Of a DNA stretch of 6,834 bases, positions 6,246 through 6,834 are shown piece by piece; the stretch's first letter is position 1, and the number at the start of each line of letters is the position of its first letter. The stretch comes from DATCZB01 sp035513215 (GTDB lineage Bacteria; Pseudomonadota; Gammaproteobacteria; Steroidobacterales; Rariloculaceae). A program made the position numbers and the translations under genes. The stretch lies in contig DATKCK010000008.1 in NCBI GenBank assembly GCA_035513215.1, forward strand, positions 1-6,834, written 5' to 3'. The notes beneath the pieces are model-generated. The model ran no database searches and was not told the DNA's origin. It worked only from the letters and a program-made list of their open reading frames with translations.

Positions 6246-6834
6246 GTGAAGTTTTGGGCGGAGCTCCGGCGCCGGCACGTGGTCCGTGTCGCCGTCGTCT
6301 ATCTGATCGCCGCCTGGCTCATGGTGCAGGTCGCCGGCGCGCTCGAGCCGGCGCTCGGCCTGCCAGCATGGTTCGATACCCTGATCGTCGCGCTGCTTGC
6401 GCTTTGCTTTCCCGCCGCGATCGTGCTCGCCTGGGCGTTCGAGTTGACGCCCGACGGCGTCAAGCGTGCAGCCCCGGCTCTCTCCGGCCCGGCCGACTCG
6501 CCCCTTGCCCCGCCCGCAGCTTCGAGCGGCGCCGAGCACGCGGCCCCGATCCTCGCTACCGGACCCGGTCTGCACGGCGTAGAAGGCACACGCTCCATCG
6601 CCGTCCTACCGTTCGTCAACATGTCGCCCGATCCGGACCAGGAGTACTTCTCCGACGGGCTTTCCGAGGAGCTCTTGAACCAGCTCGCGCAAATCGAGGA
6701 TTTGCGCGTCGCCGCGCGCACGTCGTCATTCTATTTCAAGGGCAAGGACGTGGATCTCAGGGAAGTCGCCAGCAAGCTCGGTGTCAGTCATGTGCTCGAA
6801 GGCTCGGTGCGCAAGGCTGGCGATCGGCTGCGTA
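6246..6834 (+). CDS. FlgO/TolB-N-like domain membrane protein (paralogue 3), 3' end beyond window
   Basis: The first 196 codons are open to the right edge with no stop, so the gene is partial. It starts with GTG and reads MKFWAELRRRHVVRVAVVYL. A hydrophobic helix at about 14-34, GLPAWFDT (38-45) and a second helix (about 46-65) follow, then ELTPDGVKR. A Pro/Ala-rich linker (about 75-114) has no clear membrane segment, unlike its upstream neighbour. The FlgO/TolB-N-like domain starts at SIAVLPFVNMS (117-127) and continues through EYFSDGLSEELLNQL (133-147) and VLEGSVRK (183-190) before being cut. By hand count it is identical to the upstream paralogue at 53 of the first 74 residues. TPR repeats are expected beyond the edge but not seen. 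It probably arose by tandem duplication of the 4346-6178 gene. Confidence 0.88.
   Translation, partial: MKFWAELRRRHVVRVAVVYLIAAWLMVQVAGALEPALGLPAWFDTLIVALLALCFPAAIVLAWAFELTPDGVKRAAPALSGPADSPLAPPAASSGAEHAAPILATGPGLHGVEGTRSIAVLPFVNMSPDPDQEYFSDGLSEELLNQLAQIEDLRVAARTSSFYFKGKDVDLREVASKLGVSHVLEGSVRKAGDRLR

Noticed and set aside
452..6834. Adenylate/guanylate cyclase or winged-helix regulator function for the three TPR proteins
   Set aside because: Related TolB-N-like domains occur fused to cyclase or winged-helix domains, but no catalytic cyclase motif and no DNA-binding helix-turn-helix is visible here. The N-termini go straight into membrane helices.
1..6834. CRISPR array, tRNA, rRNA, or complete insertion sequence
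   Set aside because: I found no regularly spaced repeats, no cloverleaf-like sequence and no transposase. The only mobile-element sign is the recombinase remnant.

Overview
The window is GC-rich, densely coding DNA with every convincing gene on the + strand. Base composition, protein families and Shine-Dalgarno-led starts point to a proteobacterium. The family of the three large sensor-like proteins, and the C-terminal tail of the second one, suggest a gammaproteobacterium. That assignment rests on family knowledge, and no rRNA or other taxonomic marker is present.

Layout. Positions 1-451 hold no intact gene. They contain a perfect 10-bp inverted repeat at the very edge (1-25), a 25-nt alternating purine/pyrimidine tract (137-161), a short internal remnant of a tyrosine-recombinase gene (about 220-357), and a perfect 9-bp dyad (372-398) overlapping a weak candidate promoter. 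Positions 452-4144 look like one operon of three tightly spaced genes. These are a membrane-anchored FlgO/TolB-N-like plus TPR protein (452-2209), a family-2 SAM-dependent O-methyltransferase (2242-3270, 32-nt gap) and a GNAT-family acetyltransferase of about 285 aa (3287-4144, 16-nt gap). After a 201-nt spacer come two tandem paralogues of the first protein: an intact one (4346-6178) and one that starts with GTG at 6246 and runs off the right edge.

How the parts fit. The three paralogues share a gap-free N-terminal block of 74 residues (basic cytoplasmic start, then a two-helix membrane hairpin), a variable linker, and the FlgO/TolB-N-like domain. TPR-like helices follow in the two proteins whose C-terminal part is visible. 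They differ in one way that matters. Only the 4346-6178 protein has a third hydrophobic segment before the FlgO-like domain, so its C-terminal part is predicted on the opposite side of the membrane from that of the other two. The methyltransferase and acetyltransferase are likely small-molecule modifying enzymes; their substrates cannot be read from sequence. Joint action of the sensor-like protein with the two enzymes is inferred from gene order only.

The left operon is visibly less GC-rich in sampled lines than the right-hand paralogues and sits beside the recombinase remnant, which would fit separate acquisition. I see no CRISPR, tRNA, rRNA or intact mobile element, and no clearly new system. 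The most interesting signal is the paralogous sensor array with different predicted membrane topologies.
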